This document shows, one piece after another, positions 7,103 to 13,588 of a stretch of 20,398 bases of DNA. Below the pieces are notes generated by a model. It was not told where the DNA came from. It saw only the letters and a program-made list of their open reading frames with translations, and did no database searches. How positions within the stretch are numbered: position 1 is the stretch's first letter; every line of letters starts with the position of its first letter. Source of the stretch: Desulfobacterales bacterium. Its GTDB lineage: Bacteria > Desulfobacterota > Desulfobacteria > Desulfobacterales > JASFBJ01. A program made the position numbers and the translations under genes. Location: assembly GCA_030149585.1 (NCBI GenBank), contig JASFBJ010000022.1, positions 1-20,398 of the forward strand, in the 5' to 3' direction.

Positions 7103-7144
7103 CATCAAATATTTTTCATCAAATATTTTTCATCAAATATTTTT
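7103..7144 (+). repeat. Three tandem 14-bp repeats
   Basis: The unit CATCAAATATTTTT occurs three times without interruption (7103-7116, 7117-7130, 7131-7144), followed by four more T. The array ends 23 bp before the radical SAM start codon. It may be a slippage-prone array or a set of iterated regulatory sites within the leader; nothing in the sequence decides between these. Confidence 0.8.
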
Positions 7145-7167
7145 TTTACATTTAAAGAGCCTTTATA

Positions 7168-8400
7168 ATGAGCAAACTATCATCTGACAGACATTCTGAT
7201 AATTTTTCCTATCAAATGGGCCCGATTCGACCACCCAGTGAAGGCCAGGATCGCTCCCTTTTGATTCGGGCAACCATAAATTGTCCCTGGAACCACTGCC
7301 TGTTTTGCCGGGCTTATCAGGGAAAAAAATTTGTTTACCGCAAAGTTGCTGATATTAAAAAAGACATTGAGGCAGCCAAATGGATAGCCTCGGAATTACA
7401 AGCCCTGTCCAAAAGCAAGGGTCTTAATGGCCAGGTGACAAATCAGGTCGCATCAACACTGATTGACAGGCATCCGCAAATTTATCAGGATACCACTGTA
7501 GACCACAGGCTCTTGCAGGCCAGATTTCAAAGTTTAGGCAATGTTGCCGGCTGGCTGGCATCTGGTGCAAGAACTGTTTTTTTACAAGATGCCAACAGCC
7601 TGATAATGAGAACTCCTGAACTTGTGGAGGTTCTGCATTATTTAAAACAGACCTTTCCAGGCATTGAAAGGATTACTTCCTATGCCAGGGCAAAAACAGC
7701 TGCTAAAAAGTCTGTGGCTGAGTTGCAGGAACTCAAAAATGCCGGTTTGAATCGTCTCCACCTGGGCCTTGAATCCGGCTCAGACAAGGTTTTGCAGTAT
7801 ATGAAAAAAGGAGTCACTGCCAGGCAGCAGATTGCAGGGGGCCAAAAAATTATTGCCGCCGGCATTACTCTATCCGAATATGTTATGCCTGGTTTAGGTG
7901 GTATCCGCTATTCCCGTGAGCATGCCCTTGAAACCGCCAAAGTCATTAACGAGATAGACCCTGACTTTATCCGTCTGCGAAGCCTGATTATTCGCAACAA
8001 CTCGCCCCTGGTCAAAAGATTTGAATCCGGCGAATTCAAAATTCTTGATGAAGAAAAAATTGTCGATGAAATCCAGCTTTTAATCGAAAATCTTAACTGC
8101 AACTCTTATCTGGCCAGTGATCAGATGGCCAACCTGCTCTGGGAGATAGAGGGCCGATTGCCAAAAGAAAAATCTGCTATCTTAAAAATAATTTCAGATT
8201 TTAAAGCCCTTTCGCATAAAGATCGTCTAAAAATGCGTCTTGATAGACGGCTGCACTCCTATCTTGCGGTTTACGGCCGGCTTCCGGCTGATCTTGATGC
8301 TAAAATAACCAATGCTTTTAAGTCCCTAACCAATAACCCTGTCAATGCTTCCACAGATGTTGAAAAAACGATCAACGCTTTAAAAAAAGGATTTGTTTAA
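7168..8400 (+). CDS. Radical SAM protein (CX4CX2C type)
   Basis: A 410-residue radical SAM enzyme. The 4Fe-4S ligands are in INCPWNHCLFCRAY: Cys39, Cys44 and Cys47, spacing CX4CX2C instead of the usual CX3CX2C. The N terminus has GPIRPPSEGQDRSLLIRAT (18-36), seen in a family of uncharacterised radical SAM proteins of anaerobes (from memory). Between the cluster and the barrel core lies an insertion of roughly 90 residues. The core continues with TVFLQDANSL, LHLGLESGSDKVLQYMKKG and ITLSEYVMPGLGG, typical SAM-binding and barrel strands. I see no B12-binding domain. The reaction is unknown. A weak AAAGAG precedes ATG at 7168. The isochorismatase-family gene follows after 29 bp on the same strand and is probably co-transcribed. 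The protein should require anaerobic conditions, consistent with the rest of the locus. Confidence 0.88.
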   Translation: MSKLSSDRHSDNFSYQMGPIRPPSEGQDRSLLIRATINCPWNHCLFCRAYQGKKFVYRKVADIKKDIEAAKWIASELQALSKSKGLNGQVTNQVASTLIDRHPQIYQDTTVDHRLLQARFQSLGNVAGWLASGARTVFLQDANSLIMRTPELVEVLHYLKQTFPGIERITSYARAKTAAKKSVAELQELKNAGLNRLHLGLESGSDKVLQYMKKGVTARQQIAGGQKIIAAGITLSEYVMPGLGGIRYSREHALETAKVINEIDPDFIRLRSLIIRNNSPLVKRFESGEFKILDEEKIVDEIQLLIENLNCNSYLASDQMANLLWEIEGRLPKEKSAILKIISDFKALSHKDRLKMRLDRRLHSYLAVYGRLPADLDAKITNAFKSLTNNPVNASTDVEKTINALKKGFV

Positions 8401-8429
8401 AATTTATAACCAAATAAAAAGGAGCTGAA

Positions 8430-8993
8430 ATGAAACCTGCTTTAATTATTGTTGACATGTTGAAAGACACATTTGAATTACATCCAAAATCCTATATTGC
8501 CCAAACCGCCATGAAATTTGTTCCAAAACTTAACCTTCTTTCTGCTTCTTTCCGTAAAAAGAAATTTCCGGTAATTTATGCAAACGATTCTTTTCTGGAA
8601 GACGATTTTATCTTCCAGGGGAAGATGCCCCCACATTCAATTATGAATACTTCGGGAGCTGATGTTATTGACCAGCTGGATCAGGAGCCCGAAGATATAA
8701 TTCTGCCAAAACGCAGATTCAGTTCCTTTTTTGGCACTGACCTTGCCGACCGATTAAAAGCCATAGATGTTGACACAGTCGTTGTAACCGGAATCGCCAC
8801 TCAAATTTGTGTCCTCTCAACAGTTCTGGATGCTGTGGCTTCCGATTTTAAGACCATTCTTCTCAAAGACTGCAGCGCTGCTCATAGTCAACAAATCCAT
8901 GACACTATAATTAATATTTATTCTAACACGCCGCTTAAGCCTTTGCTGCAGGTTATTGAAGCAAAAGAAGCCGGCGAGCTGATATTTTCATAA
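8430..8993 (+). CDS. Isochorismatase-family cysteine hydrolase
   Basis: A 187-residue isochorismatase-like alpha/beta hydrolase. The catalytic triad of the family is visible as Asp9 (LIIVDML), Lys94 (ILPKRRFSSF) and Cys127 (VTGIATQICVLST), with the preceding GIA stretch expected to carry the cis-peptide. The F-x-x-F-x-G-T-D-L run after the lysine is also typical. Members hydrolyse nicotinamide, N-carbamoyl compounds, ureidoacrylate or isochorismate; this length and motif pattern suit a nicotinamidase or carbamoyl-amide hydrolase, but the substrate cannot be told. ATG at 8430 has AGGAG 5 nt upstream. It follows the radical SAM gene by 29 bp. No signal peptide is seen, so it is cytosolic. Its link to the neighbouring CoA metabolism is unclear. 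Confidence 0.88.
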   Translation: MKPALIIVDMLKDTFELHPKSYIAQTAMKFVPKLNLLSASFRKKKFPVIYANDSFLEDDFIFQGKMPPHSIMNTSGADVIDQLDQEPEDIILPKRRFSSFFGTDLADRLKAIDVDTVVVTGIATQICVLSTVLDAVASDFKTILLKDCSAAHSQQIHDTIINIYSNTPLKPLLQVIEAKEAGELIFS

Positions 8994-9022
8994 AATTTTA
9001 ACTGCTAAGCCATAAACCATGA

Positions 9023-9039
9023 GCGCTGTAGCGTTTTTT
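9023..9039 (+). terminator. Weak intrinsic terminator candidate
   Basis: In the 61-bp gap between convergent genes, CGCT and AGCG (9024-9033) form a very short stem and are followed by TTTTTT (9034-9039). The stem is too short with its minimal loop to be convincing, but position after the isochorismatase gene and the T-run fit. Confidence 0.3.
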
Positions 9040-9054
9040 CAACCTGCTTTTATA

Positions 9055-10929
9055 TTATAAAATCGTAACTTCGTAATGGAGAGTATAGCGGGTCAGAATT
9101 TCTCTGATCCGCTTTTTGATCTCTTGCCCGGTTACTCCCTCTTTTGCTTTAACACTTATATTGACAATGGTGCCGTGAACCTTATGCTCCTTAACGTTTA
9201 CCGATACATTCTCGCTTAAATCTTTTAACGCAGTCAGTTCTTTTTCATAAACCCTTTGGGTAGCATCCCAGCGCAGAGCTGGTTTAAATATTTTTCCCAC
9301 AGCAGTTAAAGGGATCTGATCAATAATCAGTATTTCTTTTGGAATTGCCGCCCGTTCTCCGATCCTGGTTTTTACTATTTCCAGAAGATCTTTACCGGTA
9401 AGTTTGGCGCCGTCACTAACTTCAACATATGCCAGGGGAATTTCACCTGAATGGGCATCTGGTCTGCCAACCGCGGCCGCCATTTTAACTTCAGGGATCT
9501 GGTAGAGCTGTTCCTCAATAATCGCCGGATCAATATTATGTCCCCCGCGAATTATCAGCTCTTTTTTGCGGCCGGTTAAAAAGAAAAACCCGTCTTGATC
9601 CTGTCTTCCCAGGTCGCCTGTATTAAACCAGCCATCGCCAAGCCAGATTCCTTTATTATGAATTTCTTCCACATATCCTTTGAAAATGCACGGCCCTTTG
9701 ATACAAACAACACCGATCTCATTAATATTTGCTTTACGAATCAATTGGCCGTTTTCATCCAGAATTGCAATCATCATCTCTTGATAGGGCAACCTGATTC
9801 CAATACTGCCGACTTTTCGCTCACCATCTTTGGGGTTGATTGCAGACGCTACGGCTGACTCAGTCAGTCCATAACCTTCGATGATTTTCATGCCGGTATG
9901 ATTTTCAAAACGGTTAAACAGCTCGACACTTAAAGGCGCGGCACCGCAAATCAGATATTTTAAAGAAGAGATATCCGCACCCTTGATTGGAATATCCAGC
10001 AAAAGAGAAAGAATTGTAGGCACACAGGAAAAAAATACCGGTCTGAAATGTTCTACGATCTTATAAAAATTTTTTATTATCGATGGTTCGCGATAACCAG
10101 CTGCTGAAAGTATGACCACATGTCCGCCGACTGCAAAAGGCATCAAACCGGTTACACAGGTGCCGTTGCAGTGAAAAAGAGGCAGACCGACCATCACTGT
10201 ATCACCTGGCTGGAGCTCTGTCCCGACCATTAAATCCCAGGCAACAACTATTTCATTATAATGGGTGCGGCGCGCGAGTTTAGGCCGTCCTGTGGTGCCG
10301 CCGGTATGATAAATCGAAGCAATATCATCAGGATCAATCGTGCGCTTAAAAATCAACCTGTCCCCTGGATATTGTTCCAGCTTTTCTTCGAATCCAAAAA
10401 TTCCCTTTGCTTTTTCATCCTTTCCCATAACTTTCAAGACATATTTCAGGCTGGGAATCTCTTTGCGTATTTTTTCCACCTTTTGCCAGATATCGCTGCC
10501 CGGCAGATCCCCTAAAGCCACGAGCACTTTGGTTTTAGCCGAGTTGCAGATATCCTTGATGGTGGCAGGTTCCAGCATGGGGTTGATTGGATTAATAATT
10601 CCAACAGCTTCAGCTCCCCATAAGACATAATGAGTCTGTGGCAAATTGGGCAATAGATAGGTAACCACGTCATCAGGACCAACCCCTAAATCATGCAGCA
10701 TATTGGCGGTCTGGCGGATTTTAATCATAAGCTGTTTATGAGTAATTTGCTGGGGCTGATCAAAACTATCGCCATCTTTTAGAAAGCTGATGGCAACGGA
10801 TTCAGGATTGAGACTGGTTCCTTTTTCTATGAGTTCGTAAGTGCTTTTTTCCTTCACCCTCTCACTCAAAGGCACTTTTTCTATGTTTTCAATATCAGCA
10901 ACTCCGGCAATACGAAAAATTTCAGTCAT
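9055..10929 (-). CDS. Acyl-CoA synthetase (AMP-forming) with C-terminal extension
   Basis: A 624-residue ANL-superfamily adenylating enzyme that activates a carboxylic acid to its CoA thioester via an acyl-AMP. Motifs: P-loop HTGGTTGRPKLARRTH (208-223), core GAAPLS (329-334), GYGLTES (352-358), WFNTGDLGRQDQDGFFFLTGRKKELI (434-459, partial) and catalytic Lys546 in TAVGKIFK. Beyond the usual end there are about 65 more residues (560-624), including a stretch rich in beta-strand-like VNV...IVNISVKAKE. The length resembles a subgroup of roughly 620-640-residue acyl-CoA synthetases next to acyl-CoA dehydrogenases. Substrate class (aliphatic, cyclic, aromatic) cannot be read. ATG at 10929 follows GGAGG by 7 nt. 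It lies 12 bp after the acyl-CoA dehydrogenase gene, so the two are co-transcribed and probably catalyse successive steps under TetR control. Confidence 0.92.
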   Translation of the reverse strand: MTEIFRIAGVADIENIEKVPLSERVKEKSTYELIEKGTSLNPESVAISFLKDGDSFDQPQQITHKQLMIKIRQTANMLHDLGVGPDDVVTYLLPNLPQTHYVLWGAEAVGIINPINPMLEPATIKDICNSAKTKVLVALGDLPGSDIWQKVEKIRKEIPSLKYVLKVMGKDEKAKGIFGFEEKLEQYPGDRLIFKRTIDPDDIASIYHTGGTTGRPKLARRTHYNEIVVAWDLMVGTELQPGDTVMVGLPLFHCNGTCVTGLMPFAVGGHVVILSAAGYREPSIIKNFYKIVEHFRPVFFSCVPTILSLLLDIPIKGADISSLKYLICGAAPLSVELFNRFENHTGMKIIEGYGLTESAVASAINPKDGERKVGSIGIRLPYQEMMIAILDENGQLIRKANINEIGVVCIKGPCIFKGYVEEIHNKGIWLGDGWFNTGDLGRQDQDGFFFLTGRKKELIIRGGHNIDPAIIEEQLYQIPEVKMAAAVGRPDAHSGEIPLAYVEVSDGAKLTGKDLLEIVKTRIGERAAIPKEILIIDQIPLTAVGKIFKPALRWDATQRVYEKELTALKDLSENVSVNVKEHKVHGTIVNISVKAKEGVTGQEIKKRIREILTRYTLHYEVTIL

Positions 10930-10941
10930 AATACACCTCCC

Positions 10942-12105
10942 CTAAAAAATATATTTGGAAATAATCTCTTTCATTATTTCAGAAGTCCCACCTCCAATGG
11001 ATAAAATACGGTTATCCCGGTAGAGCCTCTCTACCATATAGCCGCGCATATAGCCGTATCCGCCAAAAATCTGGACAGCATCATTGGTAACACGGTCACT
11101 TACACTGCAGGCAAAATTTTTGGCCATGGAAATATCCTTGACCATATTTTCGCCGGCATCTATCTTGGCTGCAACTCGATAAGTATATTCCCGGCTAACT
11201 TCAACAAGCATTGCCATATCCACCAGTTTGTGGCGTGTAACCTGAAAACCGGCAAGGGTTTTGCCAAAGGCCTTTCTCTCTTTACTGTATCGAATCGATT
11301 CTTCCAGCGCCATTTGCGCACACATATTGGCCATTACCGCCAGCTGCAGGCGCTCATATTGAAAATTTTCCATAATGCCGTAAAACCCTTTATTCTCTTC
11401 TCCTAAAAGATTTTCAACAGGCACCCGGCAATTATCAAAATAAATTTCAGCTGTATCCGAGGTCAGCCAGCCCATTTTTTTCAATTTATCAGACACGGAG
11501 TAACCTGGGCTGTCGGATTCTATAACCAGCAGGCTGATGCCGGAAGTTCCTTTTTCTCCGGTTCGCACAGCACATGTGATCTGACCGGCACGGGTACCTG
11601 CGGTAATAAAAGTTTTTGTGCCATTAATAATATAATGATCTCCCTGACGGATGGCGGTTGTTTCTAATCCGGCCACATCAGACCCGCCTCCTGGTTCGGT
11701 GATTGCAAGTCCTGCCATTCTGTCTCCCCCAAGTACCGGAGTTACAAACCGTTTTTTTTGCTCAGGCGTTCCCAGATTAATGATGGGCTTGAGGCCCAGC
11801 ACATGGATGCTCAAACCAGCCACCATTCCAATGGAACCGGATCTTGCAATCTCTTCGATACAGGCTATGGGGAAAAAAATATCCCCTGGTGTACCACCGT
11901 ACTCTTCCGGCAGGCCAACTCCCAGAATTCCGACTTCACCGGCCTTTTGATATAGTTCCACTGGAAATCCGCCATCCTCTTCCCACTGTTCCACATGGGG
12001 AATAATCTCTTTTTTAACAAAATCACGCACTGAACCGCGAAATAAATCATGAGCCTTGCTGAAATATTTTTGATAACCAGCCTTTGTACTAAATTCAAAT
12101 CCCAT
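10942..12105 (-). CDS. Acyl-CoA dehydrogenase, LCAD-like catalytic-base arrangement
   Basis: A 387-residue FAD-dependent acyl-CoA dehydrogenase of standard length. Signatures are LAITEPGGGSDVAG (133-146), FITAGTRAG (167-175), RKAFGKTLAGFQ (277-288) and QIFGGYGYMRGYMVERLYRD (345-364, partial). In MCAD-type enzymes the catalytic base is the Glu of EGT near the C terminus; here that position is Gly372 in SIGGGTSE. Instead Glu251 in FQYERLQLA matches the relocated base of LCAD and isovaleryl-CoA dehydrogenase, so the enzyme is probably active and prefers longer or branched acyl chains (inference). It should pass electrons to ETF, which is not encoded in the window. ATG at 12105 has AGGAG 7 nt upstream. 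It has its own promoter and operator, 12 bp before the ligase gene. Confidence 0.93.
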   Translation of the reverse strand: MGFEFSTKAGYQKYFSKAHDLFRGSVRDFVKKEIIPHVEQWEEDGGFPVELYQKAGEVGILGVGLPEEYGGTPGDIFFPIACIEEIARSGSIGMVAGLSIHVLGLKPIINLGTPEQKKRFVTPVLGGDRMAGLAITEPGGGSDVAGLETTAIRQGDHYIINGTKTFITAGTRAGQITCAVRTGEKGTSGISLLVIESDSPGYSVSDKLKKMGWLTSDTAEIYFDNCRVPVENLLGEENKGFYGIMENFQYERLQLAVMANMCAQMALEESIRYSKERKAFGKTLAGFQVTRHKLVDMAMLVEVSREYTYRVAAKIDAGENMVKDISMAKNFACSVSDRVTNDAVQIFGGYGYMRGYMVERLYRDNRILSIGGGTSEIMKEIISKYIF

Positions 12106-12185
12106 AAAGATTCTCCTTTCCGTTTTGCCGTTATTTGAGATAATAAATAAGTCGCACCTGGATGATAGATAATAATCATTGAGAC

Positions 12186-12201
12186 TAACGATCGTTCGTT
12201 A
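12186..12201. promoter_or_regulatory. TetR operator candidate upstream of acyl-CoA dehydrogenase
   Basis: TAACGATCGTTCGTTA has 6-bp inverted arms TAACGA/TCGTTA around a CG centre. It lies directly downstream of the candidate minus-strand -10 and shares AACGA-N4-TCGTT with the palindrome before tetR. The matching position and sequence make it a likely binding site for the tetR product. Confidence 0.75.
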
Positions 12202-12230
12202 TTTTAACTGTGTCAACAGTTTTATATCAA
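12201..12230 (-). promoter_or_regulatory. Candidate promoter of the dehydrogenase-ligase operon
   Basis: Read on the minus strand: -35 TTGATA (12225-12230), 18-bp spacer, -10 TAAAAT (12201-12206), both 5 of 6 to sigma70 consensus, running straight into the operator. A second TTGACA at 12211-12216 lies inside the spacer and has no good -10 at the right distance. The remainder of the 200-bp gap is AT-rich with nothing else I can support. Confidence 0.6.
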
Positions 12231-12305
12231 ATAGATTTTTGATAAATCAGTATAATTTTAAAATTAGAAAAGAGTATTATTGGTTCTTTTTTTGGAAACT
12301 AAACT

Positions 12306-12911
12306 TTATTTAACGTCCAGTCCTTTAAGCACAAGAGATGTGAGTATTTCAATAATCTCTTCCTCGCTGTTTTTCGGCACCAGATTCCAGCCCCGCAAGG
12401 GAATAATGGACCAGATAAATGCAACTATATTTGAAAAAACCTCTGGATTCGGACAAATAAATTGGCCTGTTTTAACACCTTTTTTTATTAATGTTTCCAG
12501 TTCATTGACAAATTCAGCCTCTTTTCCCAGGACTTCATATAAATATTTTTTTTCAAGTGATTTTGACTCAGTATAAACAAATAGAATCTCTTCTTTCAAA
12601 CGGCAGCTTAAATAAAAAAGTGCTTTCAGTGTATTGGTAAGTTGTTCAACCGGATCATTAAATTTGTTAATATTTTCATTAAGACAATCATAAATTTGAT
12701 CCAGGATTTCTTTATGAACCAGAAAGAGAATATCTTCTTTTTTTTCAATATAATCGTATAAGCTTCCAAGGCTTATATGACAGGCTTTGGAGATCTCTCT
12801 GATGGAGGTCGCATGATACCCTTTGGAACGAAAAACTTTTAAGGCTCCCTGGCATATCTGGCGTTGCCTTTTTAGAATGAGTTGGGGATCTTTTATTTTA
12901 CTTTTAACCAT
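12306..12911 (-). CDS. TetR/AcrR-family transcriptional regulator
   Basis: A 201-residue TetR-family repressor. The N-terminal helix-turn-helix is clear: ICQGALKVFRSKGYHATSIR (19-38), then EISKACHISLGSLYDYIEKKEDIL (39-62, partial), where GSLYDYI is the recognition helix. The C-terminal ligand-binding domain is all-helical and diverse, ending WSIIPLRGW. TetR regulators beside acyl-CoA dehydrogenase and ligase genes commonly respond to acyl-CoA esters, so an acyl-CoA effector is likely (inference). The start could be ATG at 12911, with AGG 5 nt before it, or GTG at 12917; I prefer the ATG. Palindromes abut both its own -10 and that of the downstream dehydrogenase, pointing to autorepression plus control of that operon. 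It is divergent from the VOC-Liv genes with 191-197 bp between starts. Confidence 0.92.
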   Translation of the reverse strand: MVKSKIKDPQLILKRQRQICQGALKVFRSKGYHATSIREISKACHISLGSLYDYIEKKEDILFLVHKEILDQIYDCLNENINKFNDPVEQLTNTLKALFYLSCRLKEEILFVYTESKSLEKKYLYEVLGKEAEFVNELETLIKKGVKTGQFICPNPEVFSNIVAFIWSIIPLRGWNLVPKNSEEEIIEILTSLVLKGLDVK

Positions 12912-12941
12912 TTTCACCTGACATATCTTAAGGTTAAGGCA

Positions 12942-12955
12942 AACGAGTGTTCGTT
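12942..12955. promoter_or_regulatory. TetR operator candidate in tetR promoter
   Basis: AACGAGTGTTCGTT has perfect AACGA/TCGTT arms around GTGT. It starts directly after the candidate tetR -10 and matches the dehydrogenase operator in both arms and in the GTTCGTTAT run, so autoregulation is likely. Confidence 0.75.
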
Positions 12956-12983
12956 ATTATGCCAGAAAGATTAGTTTTGTCAA
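12956..12983 (-). promoter_or_regulatory. tetR promoter
   Basis: Read on the minus strand: perfect -35 TTGACA (12978-12983), 16-bp spacer, -10 CATAAT (12956-12961, 5 of 6), then the operator. It lies about 45 bp before the tetR start codon. Confidence 0.7.
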
Positions 12984-13012
12984 TCATTTTTTGTGTTTAT
13001 CCAAAAAAACTG

Positions 13013-13041
13013 TTGACAAAATAATTATTATGAATTAAATA
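13013..13041 (+). promoter_or_regulatory. Candidate promoter of the VOC-Liv operon
   Basis: Perfect -35 TTGACA (13013-13018) on the plus strand with a -10 of TTAAAT (13035-13040, 16-bp spacer) or TAAATA (13036-13041, 17-bp spacer). It lies about 70 bp before the VOC gene start. The nearest tetR-type operator is 58 bp upstream of the -35, too far for simple blocking. Confidence 0.55.
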
Positions 13042-13047
13042 CATTCT

Positions 13048-13071
13048 AAACTAATGATTGGCGGTCAGTTT
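13048..13071. promoter_or_regulatory. Imperfect palindrome at the VOC-Liv start site
   Basis: AAACT (13048-13052) and AGTTT (13067-13071) flank a GC-richer centre containing TGA and TCA triplets in inverted order. It starts about 7 bp after the candidate -10, a usual repressor position. The arms are short, and it is unlike the tetR operators, so it is only a candidate site for another regulator. Confidence 0.3.
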
Positions 13072-13108
13072 GTAAATTTGTCTATTTATTTATTTAAAGG
13101 TTGGCAAG

Positions 13109-13564
13109 ATGAAAATTAAGCGCATTACAGAAGTCGGGGTTGTTGTAAAAAATCTTGAAAAAGCAACAGCTATTTTTGTTGAACTGCTGGGAGCCCGGGC
13201 TGGAGAAATTATTATTGTCAAGCGTTACCAGATGCGTTACCGGATGTGCCGCCTTGGTCAGGTTGATTTTGAATTAATGGAGCCGCTTGATGATAAGGGA
13301 CTTATCGCAAACTACCTTAAAAATAAGGGAGAAGGTCTGCACCACATTGCCTTTGGGGTTGATAATCTGGCAGATGGGTTTAACTCCTTAAAGAAAAAAG
13401 GAGTTAAATTTGTTGATTCTGAAATCCAGGAGATGTCAGGTGAATCAATTGATATGCAAGGCAATTCAATCAAAGGTGTCTCAAAATTAGCCTTTGCCCA
13501 TCCTGCATTTTTTAGTGGGGTTCTCCTTGAATTTATAGAATATCCTGAAAAATTTAAATTTTAA
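13109..13564 (+). CDS. VOC-superfamily protein, methylmalonyl-CoA epimerase-like
   Basis: A 151-residue glyoxalase/VOC protein with two beta-alpha-beta-beta-beta modules, the usual length for methylmalonyl-CoA epimerase. Shared epimerase features are VVVKNLEKA (11-19), FELMEPL (54-60), GEGLHHIAFGVDNL (74-87) and GVLLEFIE (137-144), giving candidate metal ligands His78/His79 and Glu141. The first ligand, normally His in DHIGIAV, is replaced by Glu8 in ITEVGVVV, so metal choice or reaction may differ. Epimerisation of a branched 2-acyl-CoA made by the locus's carboxyltransferases would make sense, but other VOC reactions are possible. ATG at 13109 has AAAGG 8 nt upstream. It is the first gene of the plus-strand unit, 24 bp before the binding-protein gene, and divergent from tetR. 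Confidence 0.82.
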   Translation: MKIKRITEVGVVVKNLEKATAIFVELLGARAGEIIIVKRYQMRYRMCRLGQVDFELMEPLDDKGLIANYLKNKGEGLHHIAFGVDNLADGFNSLKKKGVKFVDSEIQEMSGESIDMQGNSIKGVSKLAFAHPAFFSGVLLEFIEYPEKFKF

Positions 13565-13588
13565 ACTTAAACCATAAGGAGGAAAAGA

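Larger units (their letters stand above)
6860..7167. other. Divergent intergenic region between carboxyltransferase operon and radical SAM gene
   Basis: This 308-bp AT-rich region should hold the promoters for both directions. On the minus strand it has a candidate promoter (6927-6956) followed by a palindrome (6899-6926). On the plus strand there is a perfect TATAAT at 6965-6970, about 200 nt before the radical SAM start, with only a poor -35 (TTCATG at 6941-6946). Near the radical SAM gene are three tandem 14-bp repeats. I see no coding frame. Confidence 0.6.

Noticed and set aside
11865..12179. Minus-strand frame of 104 codons overlapping the start of the acyl-CoA dehydrogenase gene
   Set aside because: It reads the dehydrogenase coding region in another frame, and the ATG at 12105 has a good ribosome binding site and full family N terminus.
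12211..12216. Minus-strand TTGACA as the -35 of the dehydrogenase promoter
   Set aside because: No acceptable -10 lies 16-18 bp downstream. TTGATA at 12225-12230 pairs with TAAAAT in the same arrangement as the tetR promoter.
12253..12266. AT-only palindrome TAATTTTAAAATTA downstream of tetR
   Set aside because: Such palindromes are expected by chance in very AT-rich spacers, and the stem would be too weak to act as a terminator.
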